DNA from: Pisolithus tinctorius
Taxonomy: Eukaryota; Basidiomycota; Agaricomycetes; Boletales; Pisolithaceae
Direction of reading: 5' to 3'
DNA length: 64,000 nt
Assembly (NCBI GenBank): GCA_024663395.1
Contig: JANFAH010000014.1
Coordinates: 1,178,001-1,242,000, forward strand
The position numbers and the translations under genes were made by a program. Positions 24,641 to 34,695 of this stretch are shown here, in pieces. Position 1 is the first letter of the stretch. Each line of letters begins with the position of its first letter. The notes beneath the pieces are model-generated. The model had not been told where the DNA came from. It saw nothing but the letters and a program-made list of their open reading frames with translations, and did no database searches.

Positions 24641-24929
24641 TGTCAACAGTGATTTCGTCGACGGCATGCCTTGCTAGGACTGTATCTGCGGATGGGAGGC
24701 ATCGTGTAGAGTGCGGGAAGGTGCTAGGTGCGTTGCTAAACGGCGTTCTGCGGGGAACTCGAGCCTGGGGAGTAAAACACAAAAGAAAAGAAAAGAAAAG
24801 CTAAACATGTATAATGTACCAAAAACTCCACATTACGACGTAGGTAGATCCATATTAGATACTGTAAGATCCATAAGCAAAAGAAGTATATAAAAAAACA
24901 ACATAATGGAATTCGTGCGACACGCAGCG

Positions 24930-26360
24930 TCAACGCACTCTTCGAGAGCGCCGGGGCGTGCGACTGCGGCTGCGCGACCGCTTCGGCTTGGAGCGGGCGT
25001 GTGAATGCACTTTCCTCGAGTGTGAGCGAGAGCGCGAGCGCGACGACGACGAGGAAGAAGGGAGTGAGCTATTGGTCGAATATGAACATGAGTGCCTTCG
25101 AGTGTGATAACGCATCAAGCTGCGGGCATATGACTGGACTGGTATGAAACCATCTTTCGAACGTGTGTATGAACCTGTTCGAGTCTGCGAGCGCGAGCGT
25201 GAACGAGGGTGTGAGGGCGATTGGCCTCGGCCACATGGCCACCTTGACTGTGGCTGCGCGTGCGGTGAGCTACAAGAGCGCTCAGCTGACGAGCGACGAG
25301 ACTGAATGGCTGGTGGGTCAGGTACCACTGGCTCGGGCTGGAGAGTAGGTAGGGACCGAGTAGACACGATGCTCATTCGAGTGGGTACATGCGATGGTGT
25401 GTCGAACACACTTCGAGAGGGTGCGGCTGTGGGTGAAAGCGAGCGAGCAGGCGATGGGCCTGTACGAGCCTCAAGCTGGCTTGTCAGCAAAGACCAGTTG
25501 TCGAGACGGTCTCGCAGAGTCCGTCCAGCGACTTCGCGCGGGATTTCCTGACCTGTAGGTAGAACAACACGGCCATCGACAAGTAGACACTTTCCCGAAG
25601 CTAAATACGACTTGAACGAATGGCAACCTGCCCGAATATGGCCCGAAAGTCCGCAGAAGAAGCAGAACGAATACAAATGGCGGGGTGTACGGCTGTCCGA
25701 GGCTTGTGGTGGCTGCGCGCGCGAACTGTCGACCTTGCAGCTCTTCCAGAGGCCGCTGCTCAGTGCGAGAATCCGTTTAGCTGCAATCATAAGACTAGAC
25801 ACAGTAAGCTCTTGATCTGGCGAGTCAAGAAACTCGAGCAGCTCGCATCTGAATTTGGGCGGGAATCCATAAAAAAACACAACAGGTAGATGAGATGTCG
25901 ACTCTTTCTGCTTTTCGAGAGACAGCGAAAAACGACAAAAGCTGCGGAAATACTCGCCCAGGGAAGATACCGAGATGGTGTCCGAGCTTGCGAGTGCACT
26001 TTTCAGTCTAAAAAATTGGTTCCTGCAGGACTCCTCCAGCTCTGGGTACAGCTGGACCACTTCTGAGGTAAAATAACACCAATCTCCACTCCTGGTATCT
26101 GCCAAGTGGGACCAGAGGTCCACCGACTCAACAGGCGCATACTTGAGTGCGAATTTGATGCGCGCGAGCCCGTCCGAGAGGCCGAATCTATCACAGAAGT
26201 CGATTATGTCATCAAAATAGCTTCGAAGGTCCTCGGGGCGCCCAGAGAAGCTCGGTGCTTCGGGCGAGCCTCGGCACGGAATTTTGAGGCCGAGCATGAA
26301 GATAGTGGGTAACACGAGTGTGAGTGCTTGATATGTGAGTGTACGCAAGTGGGAAAACAC
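24930..26360 (-). CDS. Gag polyprotein of the LTR element
   Basis: One uninterrupted frame of 476 residues. The N-terminal half is the helical capsid region of retrotransposon Gag proteins (stretches APSFSGRPEDLRSYFDDI and RFKLKSAL-like segments around residues 35-130). A CCHC zinc knuckle CFFCGLSGHIRAGC lies near residue 230. The last 150 residues are rich in Ser-Arg dipeptides and strongly basic, as expected for nucleic-acid binding. No protease or reverse transcriptase follows in any frame. The intact frame contrasts with the broken Helitron around it, in keeping with a younger insertion. Confidence 0.8.
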   Translation of the reverse strand: MFSHLRTLTYQALTLVLPTIFMLGLKIPCRGSPEAPSFSGRPEDLRSYFDDIIDFCDRFGLSDGLARIKFALKYAPVESVDLWSHLADTRSGDWCYFTSEVVQLYPELEESCRNQFFRLKSALASSDTISVSSLGEYFRSFCRFSLSLEKQKESTSHLPVVFFYGFPPKFRCELLEFLDSPDQELTVSSLMIAAKRILALSSGLWKSCKVDSSRAQPPQASDSRTPRHLYSFCFFCGLSGHIRAGCHSFKSYLASGKCLLVDGRVVLPTGQEIPREVAGRTLRDRLDNWSLLTSQLEARTGPSPARSLSPTAAPSRSVFDTPSHVPTRMSIVSTRSLPTLQPEPVVPDPPAIQSRRSSAERSCSSPHAQPQSRWPCGRGQSPSHPRSRSRSQTRTGSYTRSKDGFIPVQSYARSLMRYHTRRHSCSYSTNSSLPSSSSSSRSRSRSHSRKVHSHARSKPKRSRSRSRTPRRSRRVR

Positions 26361-26522
26361 GAAGTTGCGAGCGAAGTGACTGCAAAACGAGGCCGAAAGG
26401 CAAAAATCTGCTGAACTGAGCCTGAAAATTGCGAAAACGAAGCTGGAGACTGAAAAATAAAATCTGGGAATGGTTGGATGGGTGCCAGGCTAAGACAGAA
26501 GCCCCTCGCGGTGGGCTCCAGT

Positions 26523-26870
26523 TGTAGGAAAAGTATTTAGGAGGATGAGTGAGGGGAATGATGAGATCTGAGGGGAATGAGTAGGCCAAAAGGGGCTTCT
26601 ATAGCCTAGCAAGATCCTGGTAGTCGTCTGAAGGCTTCTGAGGCTGTCTGGGTGCAGGGAAACGACCTGCTCGAACTCGTCTCTCGTCTTAGGGTAACTC
26701 GTCTATTGTTTTTGAAAAAACTAACTACATCCAGTACTAGGTAGTGCTGACTAAGCAACCAAAATGCGAAACTCTTAAGTACCACTAGCAGAAAAAACAC
26801 CTAGAATCAAAACTGAATAAAATGAACAAAATAAAACAATTCCCCTAGTAGGGAAATTACATTCCCTACA
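26523..26870 (-). repeat. 5' LTR (by gag orientation)
   Basis: This 348-bp copy starts TGTAGGAAAAG and ends TTCCCTACA, followed by the right GCGG duplication. It should contain the promoter for gag, transcribed leftwards. Confidence 0.85.
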
Positions 26871-29800
26871 GCGGCGAGTGAGAATACTACATTCTGTATC
26901 CCATCTGCTCATTGGCACAGTCTTGTGAACGATGTCTGAGAGGCGGAGGCGAGTATAGCATCGTTGGCGGAAAAGTTACAAAACAACCCGAAAGCGAAGG
27001 TAGACTCTGTCGGCGAAAGGGGCACTTTACGATTATTTCGGGAATTGAATGTGATCTCTCGTTCGCTGCCAGGCAGCGATGGGTACAAGTTGTGCCGGCG
27101 CAACGAAATTCATTCTTTAACGCGGTGTCTTGGAACACCTGCATTTTTCCTGACTTTGAATCCACATGACGTTACTAATGTTCTCGTCGCCCATTACAGG
27201 GGTATGAATGTCTCCCGGTGGCGCCAGCTGAGTGCATACGAGCGTGCCGTTTTTGTCGCATCACATGCTGGGGCTGCCGCGAAGGCTTTTGATGTCATTA
27301 TCCAAGGCTTTATAGACATTGTCGTGAAGTTTAACAAGGGCATCGGCTTATTTGGAAAGTGCACAGGATACTACGGAACGGTGGAGGCTCAAGGACGAGG
27401 AACGCTTCATTGTCATTTGTTACTGTGGGTGGATGGTCATCCAAATCCTGAGCGCTTGCAACAGTTAATGACGAAGAACAATCAATTCGAATCTTTGCTT
27501 TTCCGCTGGTTAGAGGACATTATTAAGTGTGAACTTCCTGGGAGCACACCTGACAGCATGGACACTACAGAAACAAGTCCTGCAAAACCTGTTCAGTGGG
27601 ACAATGAGCCAGATCCTCGTCTACAACAGCCGCCTCAAATCGCGCAGATGGAGGAGAGTGCTTTTGACAATGCATTTCACGACTTTGTCTGGCACCTTGC
27701 TATTGAACACAATTGGCATGAACACACGCCTACATGCTTTAAACATCTTCGTCCGGGAGAGGAACCCAGCGATGAGAATTGTCGAATGCGAATCGATGGG
27801 TCAGTTCGCGCACAGTCTTATGTCGATCCCGAAACGCAGTCCATTCTCCTTCGATGGCTTCATCCGCGTGTAAACAATTATAATGATATTATATTGTTTC
27901 TTCTACAATGTAACATGGACATCAAGTTCATTGGTTCAGGTGCGGTTGCAAAGGCGTTGACTTACTATGTCAGCGATTACATTACCAAAAACGATCTTCA
28001 GGTCCACGTCGGTCTTCAAGCTATCCGAGCCACTATTGAAAACCACCACAAACTTTTCATGAATGACATTGAGTCGTCATCATCTGTGCATGAGAGGAAT
28101 CTATTGACCAAGGCAGTCAATGCCATGATGGGGAGACGGGAAGTCTCTCATCAACAGGTCATGAGCTATTTGGTCGGTAGCGGAGATTATTATACTGGTC
28201 ATGGTTTCTGCACCGTTTGCTTTCACAAGTTTGTAGACATAAGTATTGCACACGAGATTCACGTTGATGGTGATTGTGCGTGCAGTGGAACGTCCACAGC
28301 CGATTGTCCAGGTTACATCTGTGGCTCTACATGTACAGCGCATGCATCCAATGGTTCGCTATCAGTTGTGTCCGAGACACTGGACTACCTAATGCGACCT
28401 ACTATTGCTCCTTTCGATAGTATGTCCCTATGGCAATTTCTGGAGCAAACTGAGAAGGTGAAGCGTACTTCGAGCAAGGGGGAAAGAACTCACAACGTAG
28501 CCTCTGGTGACAGAGATGAACCTTCGTTGCCTACTGCTGAACGTCCGGCATACTCATGTAGATTTCACGCTTCTTTCGCTGACCATACCCATCCGCAGTA
28601 CGATACACATGAGCTCTGCATCCACAACACATTCGTTGTGCCTGTTCTGATAGGCGATTCCATACCATTGCCATGGAGATCGGATTTCTGCATGGAAGAG
28701 TTCTGCTGTGCCATGTTGCTTCTCTTCCAGCCGTGGCGTAAACCTTCTGACCTGCTGCAGAATTACACCAGCTGGACAGAAGCTTTTGACACTTACCAAT
28801 TTTCCGAGATCTCTTCTTGCCTGATATCCAACTTCATAATTGAATTAGAATGTAAGGATGCGAAAGATACAGTGCGCAACGATTATAACTCCAAGTCGTT
28901 ACGTGCAAAGGCGTCAGCAAGCCTTCATCTGGCATGTTCTAGTGAAGTTGATGTTGAATTGTTAAGGGAGGCGCTTATTCTGGATTCGGACTTGGACCTC
29001 GCACTCGACGCAGACACACAGTCGTTAGCTTGTGGAGATGACAGTAACTCTGCAACACCTGCGATTCCGCAGGATGAGATTGACATTATCGCGATGTCGC
29101 ATGTACTTCATGATCACGAGCAAGGAGGCGGGAAAGGCTCTGAAAGTCATGGACGTGTCATGGAAGTTTCTGTCGACATTGAGGATCAAATTTCACTTCA
29201 TAACACTTACATGAATTCGCAGCGAAAACAGAAACGTCCTGACAAAGCTTGCGAAGGGGAGTTTACTGATGACTGCCACAGAAATCACAAACGTCCACGC
29301 ACCACTGATGAAAGCTATTCTCCTGCTATTTCTGTTACTTCCTTACAGTCTCAACAATTCATGCCGGAGTCTGTCACAGAGAGAAGTAATGGGGAGTCCT
29401 TTCTATCGCATATGATCACCAAGTGGTCTTTACAACACAACGCAGAGCAAAGACGTGCCTTTACAATTGTAATTAAACACATGCTGCGGAACGACCTGGA
29501 ACAAATGTTAATGTTCCTTATGGGTCTCGGGGGCTCAGGCAAGAGTCACGTCATTCGAGTGATTGTCGACGCCTTCGAGCAGCTTGGTCGGTCTCGCGAA
29601 ATCCTGTTAAGCGTGCCAATGGGTAGTGCTGCTTGTCTTATTAATGGATACACCATTCATGCCCTTACCCTTATGAATACACGTTCCTTGATGAAAGAAA
29701 AAAAACATCAGAGCAACGATGTCCAAAACGTTGATATGGATGAATTACAAGATGTATGGCGAGATGTCACTTATTTAGTATTGGACAAGGTTTCGATGGT

Positions 29801-31013
29801 ATCCGCAGAGTTGTTGTCTGATATCGTGAATCAAATCAGTCTTGCTAAAGCAGGGGAGCATACTAAAAAAGACATACCTTTCGGAGGCATCAATGTCATC
29901 TTCGCCAGCGATATGGCACAACTACGTCCGGTCAACGGTACTGCGTTGTATTCCCACACTGTGATTAACAACTTATCGAAATGTTCATTTGAAACTGTGA
30001 AAAGTCAAAAGCGACTGTTCAGAGCGTTTCTATGGAGATTGTTGACTCATGTCATACAATTGATTCAAAACGAGCGAGCTAAAGCCGATCCTACATTCGT
30101 TGAGATGCTCGGACGAATAAGAGTAGGTTCCACCACTACTACAACGTCCAGCACACCTTCTGATTGGCATCGCCTGCAACTAAGGCTACTTCCGGAATTA
30201 TATAGGACCTGTAAAGAACAGTTCTTCCAGTTTTCCGACACCCCGATCGTTTTTGGTGAACATCGACTGCATGACCGCTGGAACAAAGAAATGGCAAGAT
30301 CTTTCGCTCATAAATCCAAAGTACCGTTTCAGTACTACTATGCTGAACACTTCTGTGATGGACAACGCCTCACAAGTGAAGAAGATGATCGATTGGCGCT
30401 GGTCCGACCAAAAGAATCTAAGGATTACCTGGGTCGTCTCCCCTTGTTCCCTGGGATGCCTATTCTAATCACGGAGAATCTTTCTGTTGCAGGGAAGGTT
30501 GTAAATGGCGCTCGTGGTACTGTGCGCGATATCGTCTTTGGAACTGTGGACAAAAAACACATCATTCGTTGTGTGTACGTCGCCATTCCTGCATCCACAC
30601 TACAGTTGCCAGGAGAGGAGGCACACATTGTCGCTGTGTTTCCCCAGCCTTGTACGTTTTCCTATTTTTCTGAACATGCAGGCAAGTTCCGTATTACCCG
30701 TTGACAGGTACCCATGGTCCCCAGGTGGGCTTTTACTGATTACAGAGCTCAGGGAACAACTCTCGACAAAATTATCGTCGATCTAGCCAGCGCTAGGGGA
30801 GTACAACATGCCTACGTCATGCTATCCCGAGCTCGTTCACTGTCCGGCCTCGCCATATTATGCTTGTTCTCGCCCCAACGCACAGTCGGGCATCTGCAGC
30901 ACGATCTCCGGAACGAGTTAGACCACCTCATGAACCTTGACGCTGCAACAACTGCTTCTTACATAGATCGACATACCGAGGCCCCCATGACGTCGTCATC
31001 TACATCACCTTAG
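26871..31013 (+). pseudogene. Helitron Rep/helicase, HUH nuclease and PIF1-like helicase part
   Basis: The continuation of the Helitron protein after the LTR insertion. The frame is open from 26871 to 31013 apart from TGA at 26937-26939 and 30702-30704. The Rep domain shows the HUH motif as HCH at 27408-27416 (GTLHCHLLLWV) followed by YYVSDYITK with candidate catalytic tyrosines. The helicase has Walker A GLGGSGKS at 29523-29546. Walker B reads LVLDKVSM, with AAG at 29787-29789 in place of the usual Glu codon. The next motif reads FASDMAQLRPV instead of the usual FxGDxxQLxPV. The C-terminal helicase motifs FTDYRAQGTTLDK and YVMLSRARSLSGLAIL are present. With a lost catalytic Glu and several stops it cannot make an active enzyme. 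Confidence 0.88.
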
Positions 31014-31124
31014 TTTTTTCACATCAATCACCATCCTGTATCCCCTATTTCCTGAAAGAATCATAGCCCGTCAACCGTTGACTTAAAATGGGGGACAGAA
31101 TCGGTCTATACACCCCATACAGAG

Positions 31125-32288
31125 TTGTTCCCCTCCATGTCCTTCTTACCATCTCCAGGTCACTTACTGGGCGCAGACCTATGGGCAGATGACTTGCGAT
31201 CCATCATCCACGGTCGCCGACCCATCCACGAGCTCCGACAATGGGAATGCTATCCCACTTCCCTTTGCAATATGATTGAGTGGGCGGCCGTGGCCCGTCA
31301 TCCAAGCCCTCTGGACCGAAGACATTCACACCTACTCGTCTATAAGACGCTACCCACACCAGAGCTGTGTAATGCGTTAACAGAATTCTGCCTCTTCGCC
31401 AACACCGACCTCCTGCAGCTCGTCCTCGAGCATTGCGACATGAGGGATCTAATGACATTTGCTGCCACGTCAACCACTAACACTAAACGTGTCCGTTGGT
31501 ACTTACAGCACCAGCTCAACATCATCTGCACCCCATTCTTTCCCACCTCTGAACATCTCACAAACATTCTCTCTGTCTGTGACGCAGTGGTCTCAGGATC
31601 AGCAGCTCTACGTATGGTCCTTCCCGCCAATGCCTGTAATTGGCCGTCATCCGACCTCGACATATATGTTCCACATCACAGCCTCACACAACTCTATAAC
31701 CTTCTACACAAACACCATTACAACATTGTCCGCAATGGAAAACTCAACATCCAGAACTACTCCCCATCCACCATTTTCACTGTCACCACCTTCGGCAACG
31801 GCCGATCGCTAATTGACATCATCGTCTCCAAAACCACATCAGCCCTGTCTCCCATCTTCCAATTCTATTCCACTGCTGTCATGAACTTCTTCTCTGCTGA
31901 CTCCTTACACTGCGCATATCCTAGCCTCACCCTGTGACACCGCGCTATGATCAATACGTCGAGCCTCCATCAACGCACCTTCTCCCCTAGTCACATCCAA
32001 GCACTTCTAAAGTACAAATCTCGTGGGTTCCAAATAATCTCCTGCGACGAAACCAACCACCCACCTTTCGCCTGCCGCACCCAAATCCGATCTCTGAACA
32101 ATCGGGGGTGGTTGTCACTCGACTTCGCCACGGTTCCTCGTCGTGGCGCAGACCCCTCAGCCACATTCTACCGTTTGGGCATTGTCGACACCGTCTGGAC
32201 ACTCGGAGGACAAGTCTGCGGCTCAACTTCCTTGTGTGTGCCCCCGATCCTCCACATCATCAAAGATTGCTCATATGTCGTCCTCTGA
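31125..32288 (+). pseudogene. nucleotidyltransferase-like cargo protein, one in-frame TGA
   Basis: The frame runs 387 codons with one TGA at 31935-31937 where CGA would fit, the same decay as in the Helitron. The middle contains VVSGSAALRMVLP followed by WPSSDLDIYVP, the arrangement of a nucleotidyltransferase-type fold (G-S, then D-x-D on a strand). The N-terminal half is Leu-rich with no named domain. Similar uncharacterised proteins are common in mushroom genomes, as far as I recall, but I cannot name a function. It starts 110 bp after the Helitron helicase on the same strand, so it is probably cargo or a second Helitron gene. Confidence 0.5.
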
Positions 32289-32879
32289 CCATCAAAACAA
32301 CCACTCATAAACGACAGTTATATCATCTACCATCCCACATAGAAAACATAGTAGACTTTTCCATTTGATTACATACACTTGGACACGCACTCCCACGATA
32401 GAATCCCATAAACTTGAACTCACACTCACTCGATACAATCACCTGTAGAGTTGCTTGTAAAAGTAAAGAACTACATCATGTGCTTTCCCCTAATGCATCC
32501 AGGAGCGCCCAGAGGGCTTTGGTATATAGTAATGCATTTCCCATGCATGATTTATGTATATTTTGTGTTGTAATGAAATATGAGGCAATTAAAATTTGTT
32601 GGCGCAAGTGGTGGTCCATTACTGTATTGCAACCATCTACATCGGGTGTGCCTTGCGCCTCGAGAAAATCGTGCAACTTCCTGGTGTAGGTTAGACTAGG
32701 CCGAAGTTCATTACAAACTTCCCTAACTATGCATTCTTCGACGAGTCTGAATAACCGTGGTATTGCAAGCCATAGATGCAATCATACACTGCGTGGTATC
32801 TTGCGAATGTAGTAGGGTTACCCTTGCTATTGCAGTCCACTACACCGTATGGTGAGGAGCAGCCGAACCTGACTTGAAT
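32289..32879. other. spacer between Helitron cargo and iron transporter
   Basis: It contains a minus-strand open frame at 32476-32781 (101 codons, EAQGTPDVDGC near the middle) that I do not recognise. It also holds a forward GGCGCAAGTGGTGG word at 32601-32614, identical to one at 20732-20745 on the other side of the island. The 3' end of the Helitron may lie here but was not identified. Confidence 0.35.
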
Positions 32880-33913
32880 TTATGGCTTCCGTTCAAAGAA
32901 CGCGACAATTCCGTATGCAGCGCCTGCTGCAGCCCCGCCTACCATTAAGGTACTTAGTGCGCCCCATACGTATCCTGCCGCATTGTTGCTGGCACCAGTG
33001 ACTCGAGCTTTAACGGCGCCAAAGACAAGCAAGACAAGGCCAGTGAGGATGCAAGAGTAAAGCAACGCGATGTGTGCGCGACTGATGAAAAAGTACGGGA
33101 CCAAGGGGATAATGCCGCCAATCAAGTAACCAAGTCCGATTGTTATAGCAGAGAGGTAAGGTCGTTCGGCTGGTATCTCCTCTGTTCAAGCAATAACGGT
33201 AAAATAATTGGAGAAGGGTGAGGCGTTACTACGTACTGAGTCCTTCACCGAATTGGAGTAGGAACGTAGTGAGTCTGACATCATCTTTCCAGGTAAGTTG
33301 TTGTCGTTCCTCGTCGACTGGACCTTCGCTCCCTTCAGATTCGACAGCTCGCAAACTGTTGGTGACCGCCTGCGCGGTGCGTTCGTCAATTCCAGCGGGT
33401 CCTAGTATCGCGTATACTTCTCTTTCGATGTCATCATCGCAACTACGTTGCACCCGAGCGGAGATGCGTCGTTTCAAGAACTGGTAGTGATCTCTTTCAG
33501 CTTGGGACGCGAGGAAGCCACCAATGCCCATGGAGATAGCGCCCGCGATGAGCTCTGCCATACCACCAAGAACCACAAGTCTAGATTCCCCGAGGGACGA
33601 AAGACCGGCTGTAAGAGCAAAAGGGACAGTGAGACCGTCAGACAGACCGATCACACTAATACAGTCGGTGCTGAGTAGAGATAGTGGACCAACAACATGA
33701 GGACTCACACGTCACGAACGACGTCCGGATCGACTAGAGTGCGTTTGTCGTCATCCTTGAGGTCCACACTGCCTTGACCGTCCCTATCGGACCTCGCTCG
33801 AAGAGGTACAGGTTCTCCTAGAGTTGCGGACTCTAGAAACCATGTAGGTTGGTTTGAAACGGCTGTTTTAGGTCGCTGTTGATGGAGATAGACACAGCAA
33901 GCTCACCATTCAT
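32880..33913 (-). pseudogene. CCC1: VIT1/CCC1 family vacuolar iron/manganese transporter, copy A (one-base frame break)
   Basis: Five-helix membrane transporter that moves Fe2+ or Mn2+ into the vacuole. Exons in transcript order: 33913-33709, 33655-33237 and 33181-32880. Family stretches are clear: IGLSDGLTVPFALTAGLSSLG, then AGAISMGIGGFLASQAERDHY, then IGGIIPLVPYFFISRA and the last helices. Cytosolic metal-binding Glu residues lie in the segment between helices 2 and 3. The start ATG was chosen because its surrounding DNA aligns with copy B (36704-37796). In exon 1 the frame that starts at this ATG and the frame that reaches the conserved domain differ by one base at a T4 run (33866-33869, minus-strand AAAA). 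The total is 926 nt, one short of a multiple of three. The break could be real or a consensus error. Confidence 0.8.
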
Positions 33914-34695
33914 TTTTAAGACAACGTAATAGTGGAGACCAAGCCGGCACGTCGGGCGTCAAGATCTATGTGGTCTATGTGTACAATGCGGCGATTCCCA
34001 TTGGTTAACTGAGGTTCCTCTTCCATCGACCTGCAATGGACGAACTCAATTGACCATCCACGGCTTTCTTCCCACTTGATCCCCTGGACAACTGATTGGC
34101 ACATGTGGGTGTTTGCCGCTATTTTAAGGGACGTGCATGATTCGTCAACGGGTCCGCGCCGCTAGTACCACTAGTGGCACGTTCGAATTTTTCTCAACGG
34201 GACGCCCATGATCACGTCATGCGTCTGACGAAATAAAGAACCCGTCGTCACTGATCAGCGCACTCCACCCGACAAGTTTCAAAGGAGCCCTTGGCAGGGG
34301 GGATCATAAAGGTGAATGAGATGAGATGTAACGTTGCCAGTAGAGCGGGATGATGGACGCCTACGAGTGTTGGATACATGTCCACACGATCGCCGGGGCG
34401 GCACTGTCTGCGTGTGATGAGAAATAAAGCGGCTTAAACATTTGCCTGATATGTGCTAACTCCACAGCAATGTCATGACCTATTTCACCGCCACGAAAGT
34501 GACAACCAGTAGGACTCAAATCGGCCAACGACGCGTAGCACTGTATTAATCGGATTTGAAGCGGGCTGGGTGCCGAGATGGAAGTTGGAACATCGCTTGA
34601 GCAATGTTACCGGCTAGCTGCCGACAGACTACAAAAGACTGGCCCCCTTCTGCCCACAAATTTTTGTCTCCCCCGAGTTTGACTTCCCTGCGAAA
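33914..34695. other. divergent promoter region, transporter A and acid phosphatase
   Basis: About 780 bp between two genes that diverge. I see no RNA gene or repeat. A minus-strand frame at 33916-34104 has no recognisable domain and is probably chance or upstream leader. Confidence 0.4.

Larger units (their letters stand above)
22772..26870 (-). mobile_element. non-autonomous LTR retrotransposon (gag only)
   Basis: The element is 4.1 kb, has two LTRs of about 350 bp in direct repeat, begins TGTAGG and ends CTACA, and is flanked by a 4-bp GCGG duplication. The gag gene lies on the minus strand, so the LTR at 26523-26870 is the 5' LTR. Two bases inside it, on the minus strand, a TGG-containing stretch (plus 26504-26520) could be the primer-binding site. 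No reverse transcriptase, integrase or RNase H is recognisable in the remaining 1.8 kb, which is occupied by tandem repeats. It must depend on an autonomous relative. The LTRs differ by several substitutions and indels, so insertion is not recent. Confidence 0.85.
20803..31013 (+). mobile_element. degraded Helitron carrying a nested LTR element
   Basis: This is a rolling-circle transposon remnant recognised by its Rep/helicase gene, split by the LTR retrotransposon at 22772-26870. The coding parts share one reading frame throughout once the insert is removed. The outer ends of the element (5' TC and 3' CTRR with hairpin) were not found, so the limits given are those of the coding region. The cargo gene at 31125-32288 probably belongs to it. 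Confidence 0.75.

Noticed and set aside
23158..24667. Several long overlapping frames on both strands inside the LTR element
   Set aside because: They are an effect of the tandem repeat units, which are poor in stop codons; products are low-complexity and do not resemble polymerase or other retroelement proteins.
33907..33909. Start of transporter copy A as an ATG-only exon followed by a 31-nt intron
   Set aside because: This would avoid the frame break, but the skipped sequence aligns base by base with coding sequence of copy B, so it is more likely exon with a one-base error.
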